A stretch of DNA of 64,000 nucleotides, taken from the NCBI GenBank assembly GCA_038210655.1, contig JBBQWM010000024.1, positions 1 to 64,000 on the forward strand, given 5' to 3'. The notes under the pieces were generated by a model. The model was given only the letters and a program-made list of their open reading frames with translations, was not told the origin of the DNA and made no database searches. Shown in pieces: positions 43,832 through 52,241 of this stretch. Numbering within the stretch: the first letter of the stretch is position 1; every line of letters starts with the position of its first letter. A program made the position numbers and the translations under genes. This DNA is from 54-19 sp038210655. GTDB lineage: Bacteria; Chloroflexota; Chloroflexia; Chloroheliales; Chloroheliaceae.

Positions 43832-45217
43832 GTGGGAGAGATTAAAAAGCATATCCTTATCGCCGATGACGAGCCGGATATACTGGAACTACTCTCAAGT
43901 TGGTTCGAGGATGCTGGGTATGAGGTAAGTCAGGCCAAAGATGGCACACAGGCTCTGCAAAAAATCCAACAATTAAAGACCGAACTTGGTTTGATTTTAC
44001 TGGATGTCCAGATGCCAGGAATGGATGGTTTAGCTACGTTAAAGCAGCTTAAAGACACCCATAAAGACTTTGATATACCGATTATTGTTATGACCGCTTT
44101 CGGTACTGGCAGCCTGGCAATCAAAGCGATGCAACAAGGCGCTTACGACTATATCACCAAACCTTTTGATGACTTACAGGCGCTATTGCATCGAGTAGAG
44201 CAGGTTTTCGAGTATCGTCGATTGTCGGACGAAGTTACCGAACTCAAAAGCAAACTGACCACTGGGGAGAAGATTATCGGTAATAGCCCCGTAATGCAAG
44301 AGGTTTATAAGTCGATTGGTAAAGTAGCCAACAGCAATGCTACCGTCTTGATTACGGGTGAAACCGGAACTGGCAAGGAATTGATTGCCAATGTCATTCA
44401 TTCGACTTCACGCTATGCACGGGGGCCGTTTGTGGCAATCAACTGTGGAGCTTTGCCCGAAACGCTGCTGGAAAGCGAACTTTTCGGGTACGAAGCGGGA
44501 GCCTTTACTGGGGCGACCAAACTTCGCAAAGGCCGCTTTGAAATGGCCGAAAAAGGGACTATTTTCCTGGACGAAATAGGCGAGTGTAGTCCTAGCACTC
44601 AGAGCAAGCTTTTGCGGGTTTTGCAGGAGCGCGTGGTAGACCGCCTGGGCGGGACGCTACCGATCAAAATTGATGTGCGCCTGGTGGCAGCTACTAACCG
44701 CAATTTGGAAGAGGAAGCCGCCGCCGGAAAATTCCGCTCCGACCTGTTCTTCCGGCTGAATGTTATCTCTATTCATATGCCGCCACTGCGCGAACGCAAA
44801 GACGATATTCCACTATTGGCCGAACATTTCCTGGATAAGCACCGCTATACCCCCAGTAGTCCGGCAGCCCGTCTTAGTGTAGACGCAATCCAGGCTTTGC
44901 AAGAGCATAATTGGCCGGGAAACGTGCGCGAATTGGAGAACGTGATCCAGCGGGCCGTCGTAAATGCGCGGGGTGGGGTTATTACTACCCAAAACCTGAC
45001 CCTTTCTTCTCGGCCCGAACGTGAAAGTACCACCACTCTTTATATCAATCAATTGGTCAAAGATCGTACTCCGCTCTCCCAGGCTCTCTCCACTTTCGAG
45101 CGGGCCATGCTTTTGGAAGGCTTAAACCAGGCCGCTACGCCAGAAGAAGCCGCCGACTTGTTGGGGCTGAATCTGACTGACCTGCACGACCGATTAAGCA
45201 AATACAACCTGCGATAA
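43832..45217 (+). CDS. sigma-54-dependent response regulator, NtrC type
   Basis: A 461-residue activator with receiver, AAA+ and DNA-binding domains. The receiver has the acidic pair near 12-13 and the phosphorylated D58 in LLDVQMPGMDG; the AAA+ domain has Walker A GETGTGKE at 176-183, the sigma-54-contacting loop GAFTGA at 223-228 and LDEIGE; a short Fis-type helix-turn-helix occupies the last 25 residues (AADLLGLNLTDLHDRL). All key residues are intact. Start is GTG 43832 with AGGAG upstream. It is divergent from rpoN, followed by a strong terminator, and the next gene has a -24/-12 promoter that it probably activates. Its cognate kinase is not adjacent. Confidence 0.93.
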   Translation: MGEIKKHILIADDEPDILELLSSWFEDAGYEVSQAKDGTQALQKIQQLKTELGLILLDVQMPGMDGLATLKQLKDTHKDFDIPIIVMTAFGTGSLAIKAMQQGAYDYITKPFDDLQALLHRVEQVFEYRRLSDEVTELKSKLTTGEKIIGNSPVMQEVYKSIGKVANSNATVLITGETGTGKELIANVIHSTSRYARGPFVAINCGALPETLLESELFGYEAGAFTGATKLRKGRFEMAEKGTIFLDEIGECSPSTQSKLLRVLQERVVDRLGGTLPIKIDVRLVAATNRNLEEEAAAGKFRSDLFFRLNVISIHMPPLRERKDDIPLLAEHFLDKHRYTPSSPAARLSVDAIQALQEHNWPGNVRELENVIQRAVVNARGGVITTQNLTLSSRPERESTTTLYINQLVKDRTPLSQALSTFERAMLLEGLNQAATPEEAADLLGLNLTDLHDRLSKYNLR

Positions 45218-45241
45218 GTATTGGCCTTAGCCAGCTTTTCG

Positions 45242-45276
45242 AGCCTATTTACCACTGCGGGTAGATAGGCTTTTTT
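45242..45276 (+). terminator. intrinsic terminator of the NtrC-type gene
   Basis: A 12-bp stem with one mismatch (45242-45253 with 45260-45271; AGCCTATTTACC), 6-nt loop, then six T residues at 45271-45276. Confidence 0.85.
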
Positions 45277-45377
45277 AGCGCTGAGTAGTTACTCCAAATC
45301 GAGTAGCAAGCAAAAATTAAAATCCTGAGCAGAGTGACCCGCCAATTTCCCCGATTATTAATTATCGGTGCGCTATT

Positions 45378-45393
45378 TTGGCACGTAACTTGC
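45378..45393 (+). promoter_or_regulatory. sigma-54 (-24/-12) promoter
   Basis: TTGGCACGTAACTTGC: the -24 GG (45380-45381) and -12 GC (45392-45393) are 10 nt apart, with TGGCACG and TTGC both consensus. Transcription should start near 45404, giving a leader of about 190 nt before the ferritin-like gene. A palindrome CCGATTATTAATTATCGG at 45351-45368 lies just upstream of the -24 box, too close for a normal enhancer. Confidence 0.88.
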
Positions 45394-45592
45394 TTTTCTT
45401 ATTTGCGAGGTAATAGGTACCTTAAAACCTATCCAGTAGTAATAGGGCAGAAGATGCCCTACCGAATGATAGCTGTTGGATCAGGCTCAGATTGTGAATA
45501 GTGGATCGCCGGTCGGAAACAATTGCTCGAATGTTTAGCATCTAGCCCACTGGAACCGGCAATCTAAAGATATAGTAATAAGGAGATTTAAA

Positions 45593-46144
45593 ATGGCAGA
45601 CTCCAAGACCATTTTGCAGAAGTACGTAAGCGACATGCTTTCGCTTGAAAGCCACATTTTTCAGGCCATTGACAAGCAGGTTAAAGAGAACAAGGACGAT
45701 ACGCAAGTAAATAGCAAGTTTGAAGGATACGCCCGGACGATGGAAAACCACGTCAGCCAGCTAAAATCGCGCCTGGAACAATTGGGTGGCGCGGTCAATA
45801 GCCCGATCAAAGAGGGGGTGGCGGCTTTCATGGGGGTAGCGGCAGGCGTGATTGACAAATTCCGCTCCGAGGAAGTGTCCAAAAATTTCCGGGATGATTT
45901 TACGGCCCTGAACCTGAGCCTGATCTCTTATCAGATGCTCCACACGACGGCCCTGGCGCTGAATGACAAAGACACCGCCGACCTCGCGGCCCGCAACATG
46001 AAGGATAACGCCGATTTCGTAATGGAGATTCAGCGGTTGGTTCCGGCTATCGTAGTGCGTGACCTCAAGCAAAACCACGAAGTTAAGGTGGACGAGACCG
46101 CAACCTCCAAATCCGAAGAAGTAATTTCCGGCCTTTGGAAGTAA
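45593..46144 (+). CDS. ferritin-like four-helix protein (DUF892-like)
   Basis: A 183-residue, nearly all-helical protein resembling the DUF892/YciF-like ferritin-like group. It starts MADSKTILQKYVSDMLSLESHIFQAIDKQ; Glu/His candidates for a di-metal site are E19/H21, E53/H55 and the H..., ALNDKDTADLAA region, but the full ExxH pairs of true ferritins are not certain. An AAGGAG site sits 7 nt before the ATG. It is the first gene after a -24/-12 promoter and is followed by its own terminator, so it is a single-gene transcript under sigma-54 control. Proteins of this kind are often stress-induced; the exact role is unknown. Confidence 0.82.
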   Translation: MADSKTILQKYVSDMLSLESHIFQAIDKQVKENKDDTQVNSKFEGYARTMENHVSQLKSRLEQLGGAVNSPIKEGVAAFMGVAAGVIDKFRSEEVSKNFRDDFTALNLSLISYQMLHTTALALNDKDTADLAARNMKDNADFVMEIQRLVPAIVVRDLKQNHEVKVDETATSKSEEVISGLWK

Positions 46145-46233
46145 GTCGGTTCGGTCTAGTCGTAGGCAGTTTTGGTAAAAATAGACTGCCATTGGCTTAA
46201 CCACCGCAAATAAGGCTTTAGAATGTAACGCAA

Positions 46234-46256
46234 AGGGCGACCATTTAGGTCGCCCT
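46234..46256 (+). terminator. terminator after the ferritin-like gene
   Basis: A 9-bp perfect stem (46234-46242 with 46248-46256; AGGGCGACC) with a 5-nt loop, followed by ATTTTGG. Confidence 0.7.
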
Positions 46257-46298
46257 ATTTTGGTTCTATAAGGGACTCAAAAATAATAAAACATCCCG

Positions 46299-46374
46299 GT
46301 AGGGGCAACCCTGGGTGGTTGCCCGTGACCACCCCGCTGGGTCTCTGAGGGCAACCACCCAGGGTTGCCCCTAC
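46299..46374. repeat. palindromic element, GGGCAACC core
   Basis: Perfect 26-bp arms (46299-46324 with 46349-46374) beginning GTAGGGGCAACC, around a 24-nt loop. It is homologous in arms and loop (GTCTC.GAGGGC) to the element at 15635-15710, with compensatory C/G to C/A changes that keep pairing. Confidence 0.85.
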
Positions 46375-46515
46375 ATTGGGACGATTATTTTTATGTGCTT
46401 CCCTAACCAAAAGAAAAACAACTCGCCGAGTAATTCCCTACAATGAATGACCCGCTAAAAGATGATCTAATTGTGGGACATTGCTCCGCCAATGGATGGT
46501 TAAAACGCCTTTTGA

Positions 46516-47238
46516 CTAAAGCTGGTGGCTTTCGGGTTGGAGGGTTAGTTCGCCCAGCACCCCCTGATCGGACTGGCTGGCAACATAAAGTACGGCGTTG
46601 GCGGCATCGCTAAGGCTCAGCATTTTGTCGCGCTGCACTCGCATCCCGTCAATGTTGTCCCAGAAGCTCGAATCGACCCCGCCCAGATGCAGCAAAGTAA
46701 ACTTTACGCCGAACCGCTTGAGATCGAGCGCCATTGCTTTGGTCATGCCAGTGACGGCCCATTTGCTGGCACAGTAGCCCGCCGCGTTCATCATAGCGGC
46801 TTTGCCCATGATACCAGGAATATTGATAATATGGCCTTTTTTAGCCTCGGCCATCTTAGCACCGACCGCCTGGCACATCAAAAAAGTCCCTTTGGCGTTG
46901 ACCGCCATCATCCGGTCGAAATCGGCCTCACTCAAGTCGAGGGTTGGGCGGATCACCCCTACCCCCGCCGAATTAACCAGCAAATCAATTTTCCCAAAAG
47001 CTTCCAGGGCCAACTCTACCAGATGATCGACCTCGGCTTTACGGGTAACGTCGGTCGGAACGGTTATGACCCGCGTCCCGTTCTGGCTCAACTCACTTTC
47101 CAATGCTTCCAGGTCGCCAACCGTCCGGCTTGCCAGCACCAACTCGGCTCCTTCTGCTGCAAAAAGCCGAGCCGAAGCCCGCCCAATGCCGCGTCCGGCC
47201 CCCGTAATCAACACAACCTTACCTTCAAACGCTTTCAT
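46516..47238 (-). CDS. short-chain dehydrogenase/reductase with altered active site
   Basis: A 240-residue classical SDR: cofactor motif TGAGRGIG at 12-19, NSAG at 89-92, N114, and YCASK with Y155 and K159. The catalytic serine, normally 13 residues before the tyrosine, is glycine here (G142 in INIPGIMGK), so ordinary SDR catalysis may be weakened or a different residue substitutes. Substrate unknown. Start ATG 47238 with a weak AGCGAAAG site. It stands alone between repeat-rich spacers, on the strand opposite to its neighbours. Confidence 0.88.
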   Translation of the reverse strand: MKAFEGKVVLITGAGRGIGRASARLFAAEGAELVLASRTVGDLEALESELSQNGTRVITVPTDVTRKAEVDHLVELALEAFGKIDLLVNSAGVGVIRPTLDLSEADFDRMMAVNAKGTFLMCQAVGAKMAEAKKGHIINIPGIMGKAAMMNAAGYCASKWAVTGMTKAMALDLKRFGVKFTLLHLGGVDSSFWDNIDGMRVQRDKMLSLSDAANAVLYVASQSDQGVLGELTLQPESHQL

Positions 47239-47375
47239 CTTTCGCTTTCTCTATTATATGATAAATATAACCGTTACTCAGACCTGGTAAGAATCCCTAG
47301 CCCTACTAAAGCTATAGCGGGATTGAACTCCTCCCTGCCTAAACCAGGATTACATAGTTGCTAATAAAATAAAAA

Positions 47376-47486
47376 TAACTACTCAGACCTGACAAATCGA
47401 TTGAACTGAGATTCTTCGGCGGAGAGTTATCTTTGGCAAAAATCCAGGTGATCGCCCGCCTCAGAATGACAATGGTGAGTAGTTAC
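47376..47486. repeat. MITE-like element, TAACTACTCA termini
   Basis: TAACTACTCA at 47376-47385 and TGAGTAGTTA(C) at 47476-47486 enclose a degenerate core (ATTCTTCGGCGG...CCGCCTCAGAATGACA) that matches the interior of the repeat at about 26075-26133. A partial copy (TTACTCAGACCTG) lies just before it near 47274. Confidence 0.75.
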
Positions 47487-47618
47487 AAATAAAAATGGTA
47501 AAGAGGCACGCTCTCTACCAGTTATTATGGTTATTATAGAACTTACTCAAGATTTACGCTTGTAGAATAGAGCGCTTTTCACAAAGAACCCGCTATTCTA
47601 TATTCTATAGCAACTTGC

Positions 47619-47752
47619 AGAGTTATGAAACCATTCCAGATCATTTAAAATATATATTGGAAAATTTCTCTGCGAAAATTTTCTAATATATACGCACTCC
47701 CCGCTTTAGGGAGTAGCACAACCGGGCTAGTTTGCAAAACTGACGCGCACCC
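47619..47752 (+). promoter_or_regulatory. conserved upstream unit, copy 1
   Basis: About 134 nt homologous to 62874-63011. It opens with AGAGTTATGAAACC, then a hairpin with TATATATT...AATATATA arms (47651-47692), and ends with GCTAGTTTGCAAAA and TGACGC. It ends 95 nt before the ATG of the DUF1579-type gene. Whether it is a promoter region, structured leader RNA or mobile repeat cannot be told by eye. Confidence 0.6.
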
Positions 47753-47847
47753 AATAAACAATTAGGTATTGAAAAGTGTTCTAAAGTGTATTAAAATCTG
47801 AACGGGTGTTCTGTAGGTGACTTGCGAAAGAAGTAGGAGGTATCATT

Positions 47848-48342
47848 ATGGGTGATGACCAACTGGAAAAATCGAAAGTTAGCGGCGAGCATTCTTTGTT
47901 AAGCCTGCTGGTAGGCGAATGGGAAGGTATAACCCGTACCTGGTTTGAACCGGATAAACTCGTGGATGAAGCTCCCAATCAAGCCACTATGCAGCTAATT
48001 TTAGATGGCCGCTTTTTGGTTCACGATTACCGAAGTAGCCTGGAGGGCAAAGCTTTCGAGGGCAAGGCTATTTACGGCTATGATATTGGCACCGGGAAAT
48101 TTCAATGTGCCTGGGTAGATAGTTTTCATACTGGGACACTTATCATGTTTTCACAAGGTAGCCAGACCGAAAAAGGTTTCTCGGTTTTAGGCAGTTGGCA
48201 GGCCGGCGACCAAACTGTATGGGGTTGGCGTACCGAATTGCAAATCAAAGACAAAGATACCATCATTATTACTGCTTACATCATCACTCCCGCAGGAGAA
48301 GAGTCTAAGGGAGTGGAGACGGTTTATACCCGAAAACAGTAA
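47848..48342 (+). CDS. DUF1579-type protein
   Basis: A 164-residue soluble beta-rich protein, with LLVGEWEGITRTWFEP and LDGRFLVHDYRSS near the N-terminus, YGYDIGTGKFQCAWVDSFHTGT in the middle and TVWGWRTELQIKDKDTIIITAYII toward the end; this pattern matches the DUF1579 lipocalin-like family. Function unknown; members may bind small molecules. An AGGAGG site precedes the ATG at 7-8 nt. It is a single plus-strand gene between a conserved upstream unit and a palindromic element. Confidence 0.82.
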   Translation: MGDDQLEKSKVSGEHSLLSLLVGEWEGITRTWFEPDKLVDEAPNQATMQLILDGRFLVHDYRSSLEGKAFEGKAIYGYDIGTGKFQCAWVDSFHTGTLIMFSQGSQTEKGFSVLGSWQAGDQTVWGWRTELQIKDKDTIIITAYIITPAGEESKGVETVYTRKQ

Positions 48343-48349
48343 TCCCTTT

Positions 48350-48443
48350 GTAACTATTCACCCAGCCTCAACCCTGTCATTCTGAGCGAAGCGAAGAATC
48401 TGGATTCTTCGCTTCGCTCAGAATGACAGGAGTGAATAGTTGC
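48350..48443. repeat. MITE-like palindromic element, GTAACTATTCA termini
   Basis: 94 bp, the same length as the element at 22078. GTAACTATTCA at 48350-48360, complement with one change at 48433-48443, and a 28-bp palindromic core (GAGCGAAGCGAAGAATC) at 48372-48430. It lies between convergent genes and may double as a terminator. Confidence 0.88.
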
Positions 48444-48455
48444 AATCGGTTTGTC

Positions 48456-50489
48456 TTAGCCAAAGTTATTGCGCTTATAGCCGTTGATAAAAGCCACCGG
48501 GGGCAGTTCGCGTTGAGGAACGGCGGGCGGCTCAAGTTTGAGCGAGTAAACTCCTTCGCGCTTCTGAACCGTCTTGACCACCGGATTAAAAGCGGACAGT
48601 AAGTGGTTCTGATTGCGTTCTTCGGCCCGGCGCAGCAACACCGACAAGACATCCGCCGTGATACGTTGAGGCGAAGGCCAGTCGGTCGCCAGCGGCTGTA
48701 GGCCCAGGTCTACCTGGGTAATACTCATTAGACCGCCACGCACGACGGTATCGACCAACAGGCCGGTCATAAAGGCCGGGCCAGTAAGCAGCGGCATACG
48801 TTCGAGAAGATCACGGCGGGCCGCTCCGACCGTGCAAAGCGGGTTAATGACCCCGGCCAATTGCGGGAAGAAACCACCCAATATCGGGCGCAAACTCAGT
48901 TCGACCAGATCGCTATAAACCGGCGCAGTGTCCGAACCTTGCTCGTCGGCCCCGGAGTAAAACCCGGTTGCCAGTTGAAATTCGGGATAGTTCAAAAGTG
49001 GCCCAATCAGACCATAGATCAGTCGCGCCTCAAAGCCGCTCATAGTCGGGTCGCCCCAAACTACAATATCACCCCGCGTCTGATGCAAAGCGTGCCAGAG
49101 GGCCTCACCCGGCCCATAAGCTTGTTCAGCTTTAGTCTGGTTGATCGGCAGGCTCGGCGCAAGATAGATAATTTCATCCCTCTCCTGAGAGAGGCTTTCG
49201 TCGGAGCGAGGCAGGTTAGAACCGCTAAAGCTATGGAAGGCCGCTATCTCGGCCTCGTCCAGATCAACGTTAGGAGCGCAAACCACAATTTCGTCGATCA
49301 AGGCGCAATCGCGCATCAGAGCGTACCGCGCCCGACGTACCATTTCAGCCAGGGCGACCGGCTTGGTCTTGCCATAGACCGGCCAGACCAGACTAATGCT
49401 CAGGTTGTTACGCTCTTTGAGCAAGGTCAGGCTGCTCATCGAGCGGAATTCGCGATAATGAAAAGTGTTTTCGGCAAACCAACGGTCAACTAATTCTTCC
49501 AAAGCCGGTTCGCGGGGAGGTGGGGCCGCTTTCGTGCCTGCTACTGGAATGCGGTTCAACTCGAAAGGACGGCGCGTCTTTACTACCAAAATAGGACAGG
49601 TCGTTTCTGCCGCGATCCGCTCGGCCACCTTGCCCGAATTAAGTGGCTCACTCTGACCGGCTTTGCGCTCTTTAATATCGCTGGCCCCCAGAATAATCAA
49701 ATCGTGATAGCGGGCCTCGCGCACGATCCCCGTCACCGGTTGACCATTGACCGTAACTAGACGCGCTCCCGGTGGCAACTCCGCCAGCAGATGCTGGAGC
49801 GCCGAGAGTGGTTCGTCCTGGTTATCAATGGGCGAGGTTGAGCCGTAAAAAGTAGAATAGGTCGGGGGTTGATTAGACAACAAAGAATTGGATAGACTGT
49901 GCAGAACGGTGATACTGGCCTGCCATTCTTCGGCCAGGTTAGAAGCCAGCGTCATCGCCAGCGTACTATAGCTACCGCCCCGCATCGGCAAAAGAATATG
50001 CTTTATATCGGGTAAAGTGTTATTGAGACGAGCCAAAACTACATCGCAAGGTGGGTCGGCCAAAAGCGCATCAATCGTCTCGCCATAGATTTTGCCGGGA
50101 GTGTGGGTGCTGCCCTTCCAATGGAGCAAAAGCAAATCGCCTTGTTCGTCCTTGACCTGATCGGCGATGCCCTGCCAGACTTCACGGGCCACCCTTACTT
50201 CGGTCTGGACTTCCAACCGTTCGTCGAGGCCCCCATTTTGGGGGATATAGCGCAACAGAGTACGGTAAGCCCGCACCAACGAAGCGCCCTGGCTGAGAGG
50301 AGTTTCTTCGGGAACCTCAACCACCCCCAGCACCACGATCCGAATATGCCGGTTTTCGCCTTCCAGCTTGGCACCCGCCAGGGCTGCCGCCAGCTTGACC
50401 AGCCCTTCGGCTAGATTGGGGTTGAGAATAGGGACTACTACACAGTAGTCCGGGCCGGCCACTCGCCCGGTCGAATGTTTGTCGTGCAA
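48456..50489 (-). CDS. Usp-Usp-GpgS-like fusion protein
   Basis: A 677-residue fusion. Residues about 12-160 and 160-315 are two universal-stress-protein-like domains, the second ending LIILGASD...CPILVVK, the usual nucleotide-loop region. From about 345 on, the sequence follows glucosyl-3-phosphoglycerate synthase (family GT81): GEALWHALHQTRGDIVVWGDP, LIYGLIGPLLNYPEFQLATGFY, LRPILGGFFPQLAGVINPLCTVGAARRDLLERMP and QVDLGLQ. The metal-binding DxD/LDAD of active GpgS is replaced by WGDPT, so catalysis is doubtful. The protein may be a sensor or regulator that retains the fold. No compatible-solute phosphatase gene (GpgP) is nearby. The start is ATG 50489. Confidence 0.82.
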   Translation of the reverse strand: MHDKHSTGRVAGPDYCVVVPILNPNLAEGLVKLAAALAGAKLEGENRHIRIVVLGVVEVPEETPLSQGASLVRAYRTLLRYIPQNGGLDERLEVQTEVRVAREVWQGIADQVKDEQGDLLLLHWKGSTHTPGKIYGETIDALLADPPCDVVLARLNNTLPDIKHILLPMRGGSYSTLAMTLASNLAEEWQASITVLHSLSNSLLSNQPPTYSTFYGSTSPIDNQDEPLSALQHLLAELPPGARLVTVNGQPVTGIVREARYHDLIILGASDIKERKAGQSEPLNSGKVAERIAAETTCPILVVKTRRPFELNRIPVAGTKAAPPPREPALEELVDRWFAENTFHYREFRSMSSLTLLKERNNLSISLVWPVYGKTKPVALAEMVRRARYALMRDCALIDEIVVCAPNVDLDEAEIAAFHSFSGSNLPRSDESLSQERDEIIYLAPSLPINQTKAEQAYGPGEALWHALHQTRGDIVVWGDPTMSGFEARLIYGLIGPLLNYPEFQLATGFYSGADEQGSDTAPVYSDLVELSLRPILGGFFPQLAGVINPLCTVGAARRDLLERMPLLTGPAFMTGLLVDTVVRGGLMSITQVDLGLQPLATDWPSPQRITADVLSVLLRRAEERNQNHLLSAFNPVVKTVQKREGVYSLKLEPPAVPQRELPPVAFINGYKRNNFG

Positions 50490-50686
50490 TGGTGTAAACG
50501 CGCTCAGATTATCCCTCGTGCTTCATCGAAAATAAAGTCGTTCAACGTTGAACCGGCCCCGGCTTGTATTGCGCCAAATCTTCCGCTCATCAAGCTTTGT
50601 CTTGCTTCTAGCTTGAAGTGGGTCATTACTAATAAACCCTCTTTTGATGATAAACCAGCCCTGTAGTCCTGTCAATTGGGATTGTA

Positions 50687-52018
50687 TTAGAACTCGCGGA
50701 TACGTGGTACGTAGAAGATAATCAGCCCCAACAAAATGCTAAACACGCCGGTATTGAGTAACATAGAAAAAGGCGCTCCAAACAACTCGGCTACCGTCCC
50801 ACTCTGCAAATTGCCGATAGGCATCAGACCCATTGTACACAACGTCCAAATACTGATGATCCGTCCCCGCATTTCGTCGGGAACACTGGTCTGTATAATA
50901 GTATTAAGAGTGGCATTGGAAATTACCATCGCGCCACCGCAAAAGGCCAGTATCACGACCGTCAGCACGAAATTCCCCGACAGACCTAGCCCGACCATCC
51001 CAACAATATTAACCAACATTCCGATCAGCATAAACCGACTGCGCTTCTTGACCTCGCCACTGGCCTGAGCCACCAGAAAGGCCCCGGTCAGCGCCCCTAC
51101 TCCAACCGCAGATAACAAAATACCGTAGTAATCCGGCCCTAGCTTGAAAACATTTCTGACAAAGACCGGCAGCAAAGTCAGGTAAGGGATCACAAAAATG
51201 CTCATGGCCGAGGCAATTGCCAGCAGAGCCAACATTTCGCGGTTTTGTCGCAAATAGCCAAAACTCTCGCGGATTTCGAGTAGAGCCGACCGCTTTTCAA
51301 GCTGGGGCGCGACCTTCGGGATTCTTACCAGCATCAGGGCCACGATAACTGCCAAAAAACTGAGCGAATTGAAGAAAAAACAGGCCGCTACCCCAAAAGC
51401 CGAAACCAGCAACCCGCCGATGCTAGGGCCGATAATACGGGTCAGGTTGAACTGCATCGAGTTCATGGCGATAGCGTTCATCAAATCATCTTTGCCGACC
51501 AGATCGAGCATAATCGTCTGGTAAGCCGGACTATTAAAAGCCTGGACGACCCCAATACCCAGGGCAATCGCCAGCACCAGCCAGACATTAATAATATTGA
51601 AAAAGGTCAAAATCGCCATTGCCAGAACCAGCAAAGCCATCAGGTTTTGTGTTACCAGCAAAACCGTCTTGCGCGAGTTGCGGTCGGCGATCACGCCCCC
51701 GAATAGGCTTAAGACCAGCATGGGCGAATTGGCAATAAAATTGACCAGCCCCAGCATAAAGGGCGAGCCGGTCAGCGATAGCACTAGCCAATTCTGCCCG
51801 ACAGTTTGCATCCAGTTTCCCAAATTTGAAACGCAAGCCCCAAACCAGAACAAACGATAATTTCGATAGCGAAACGCGCTAAAAACACTACTACGCTCAA
51901 TCTTAGGGGCAGGCAAGGGCGTAACCACCACCTGCTCGGTTTGTCTTAGCGTGGGGTTTAGAGCAAAGGAATTACCAGCCGGAGCCTCAAAATCCGGGCT
52001 GGGTATATTATCAGTCAC
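50687..52018 (-). CDS. MFS efflux transporter, EntS/MFS_3 type
   Basis: A 443-residue major-facilitator protein with a 35-residue cytoplasmic N-terminus and about twelve membrane helices. It shows FRYRNYRLFWFGACVSNLGNWMQTVGQNWLV at the first helix and FGGVIADRNSRKTVLL at the conserved loop 2-3, the pattern of the MFS_3 exporter group. GTG 52018 is chosen because GAGGATT lies 5 nt upstream; an earlier ATG lacks a site. The substrate is unknown. It is monocistronic as far as can be seen. Confidence 0.9.
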   Translation of the reverse strand: MTDNIPSPDFEAPAGNSFALNPTLRQTEQVVVTPLPAPKIERSSVFSAFRYRNYRLFWFGACVSNLGNWMQTVGQNWLVLSLTGSPFMLGLVNFIANSPMLVLSLFGGVIADRNSRKTVLLVTQNLMALLVLAMAILTFFNIINVWLVLAIALGIGVVQAFNSPAYQTIMLDLVGKDDLMNAIAMNSMQFNLTRIIGPSIGGLLVSAFGVAACFFFNSLSFLAVIVALMLVRIPKVAPQLEKRSALLEIRESFGYLRQNREMLALLAIASAMSIFVIPYLTLLPVFVRNVFKLGPDYYGILLSAVGVGALTGAFLVAQASGEVKKRSRFMLIGMLVNIVGMVGLGLSGNFVLTVVILAFCGGAMVISNATLNTIIQTSVPDEMRGRIISIWTLCTMGLMPIGNLQSGTVAELFGAPFSMLLNTGVFSILLGLIIFYVPRIREF

Positions 52019-52241
52019 TTGTAAATCCTCATTTTCGTAAATAAAACTTCCCCGGTAAATTTTGAACAATCCAGGAAACTCAAATACAAGTAGGTGCATA
52101 ATATAAGCCAAAAATACTCGATTAGTCCAAAGATTGTAAAAAATTTAGCAATCTCTCAGGTTTATAAGTTACTACAATTTTAACAGCCCTATCCCAAATC
52201 GGACAGGGCCATAAGACTTATTTTTGAGGCGGCTCTTGAGG

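Noticed and set aside
43638..43832. 64-residue frame before the NtrC-type gene
   Set aside because: No ribosome site or known motif; it occupies the divergent promoter region and overlaps the real GTG start at 43832.
45351..45368. Palindrome CCGATTATTAATTATCGG as enhancer site of the NtrC-type activator
   Set aside because: It ends about 10 bp upstream of the -24 box, while activator sites normally lie about 80-150 bp upstream; kept only as a note in the promoter entry.
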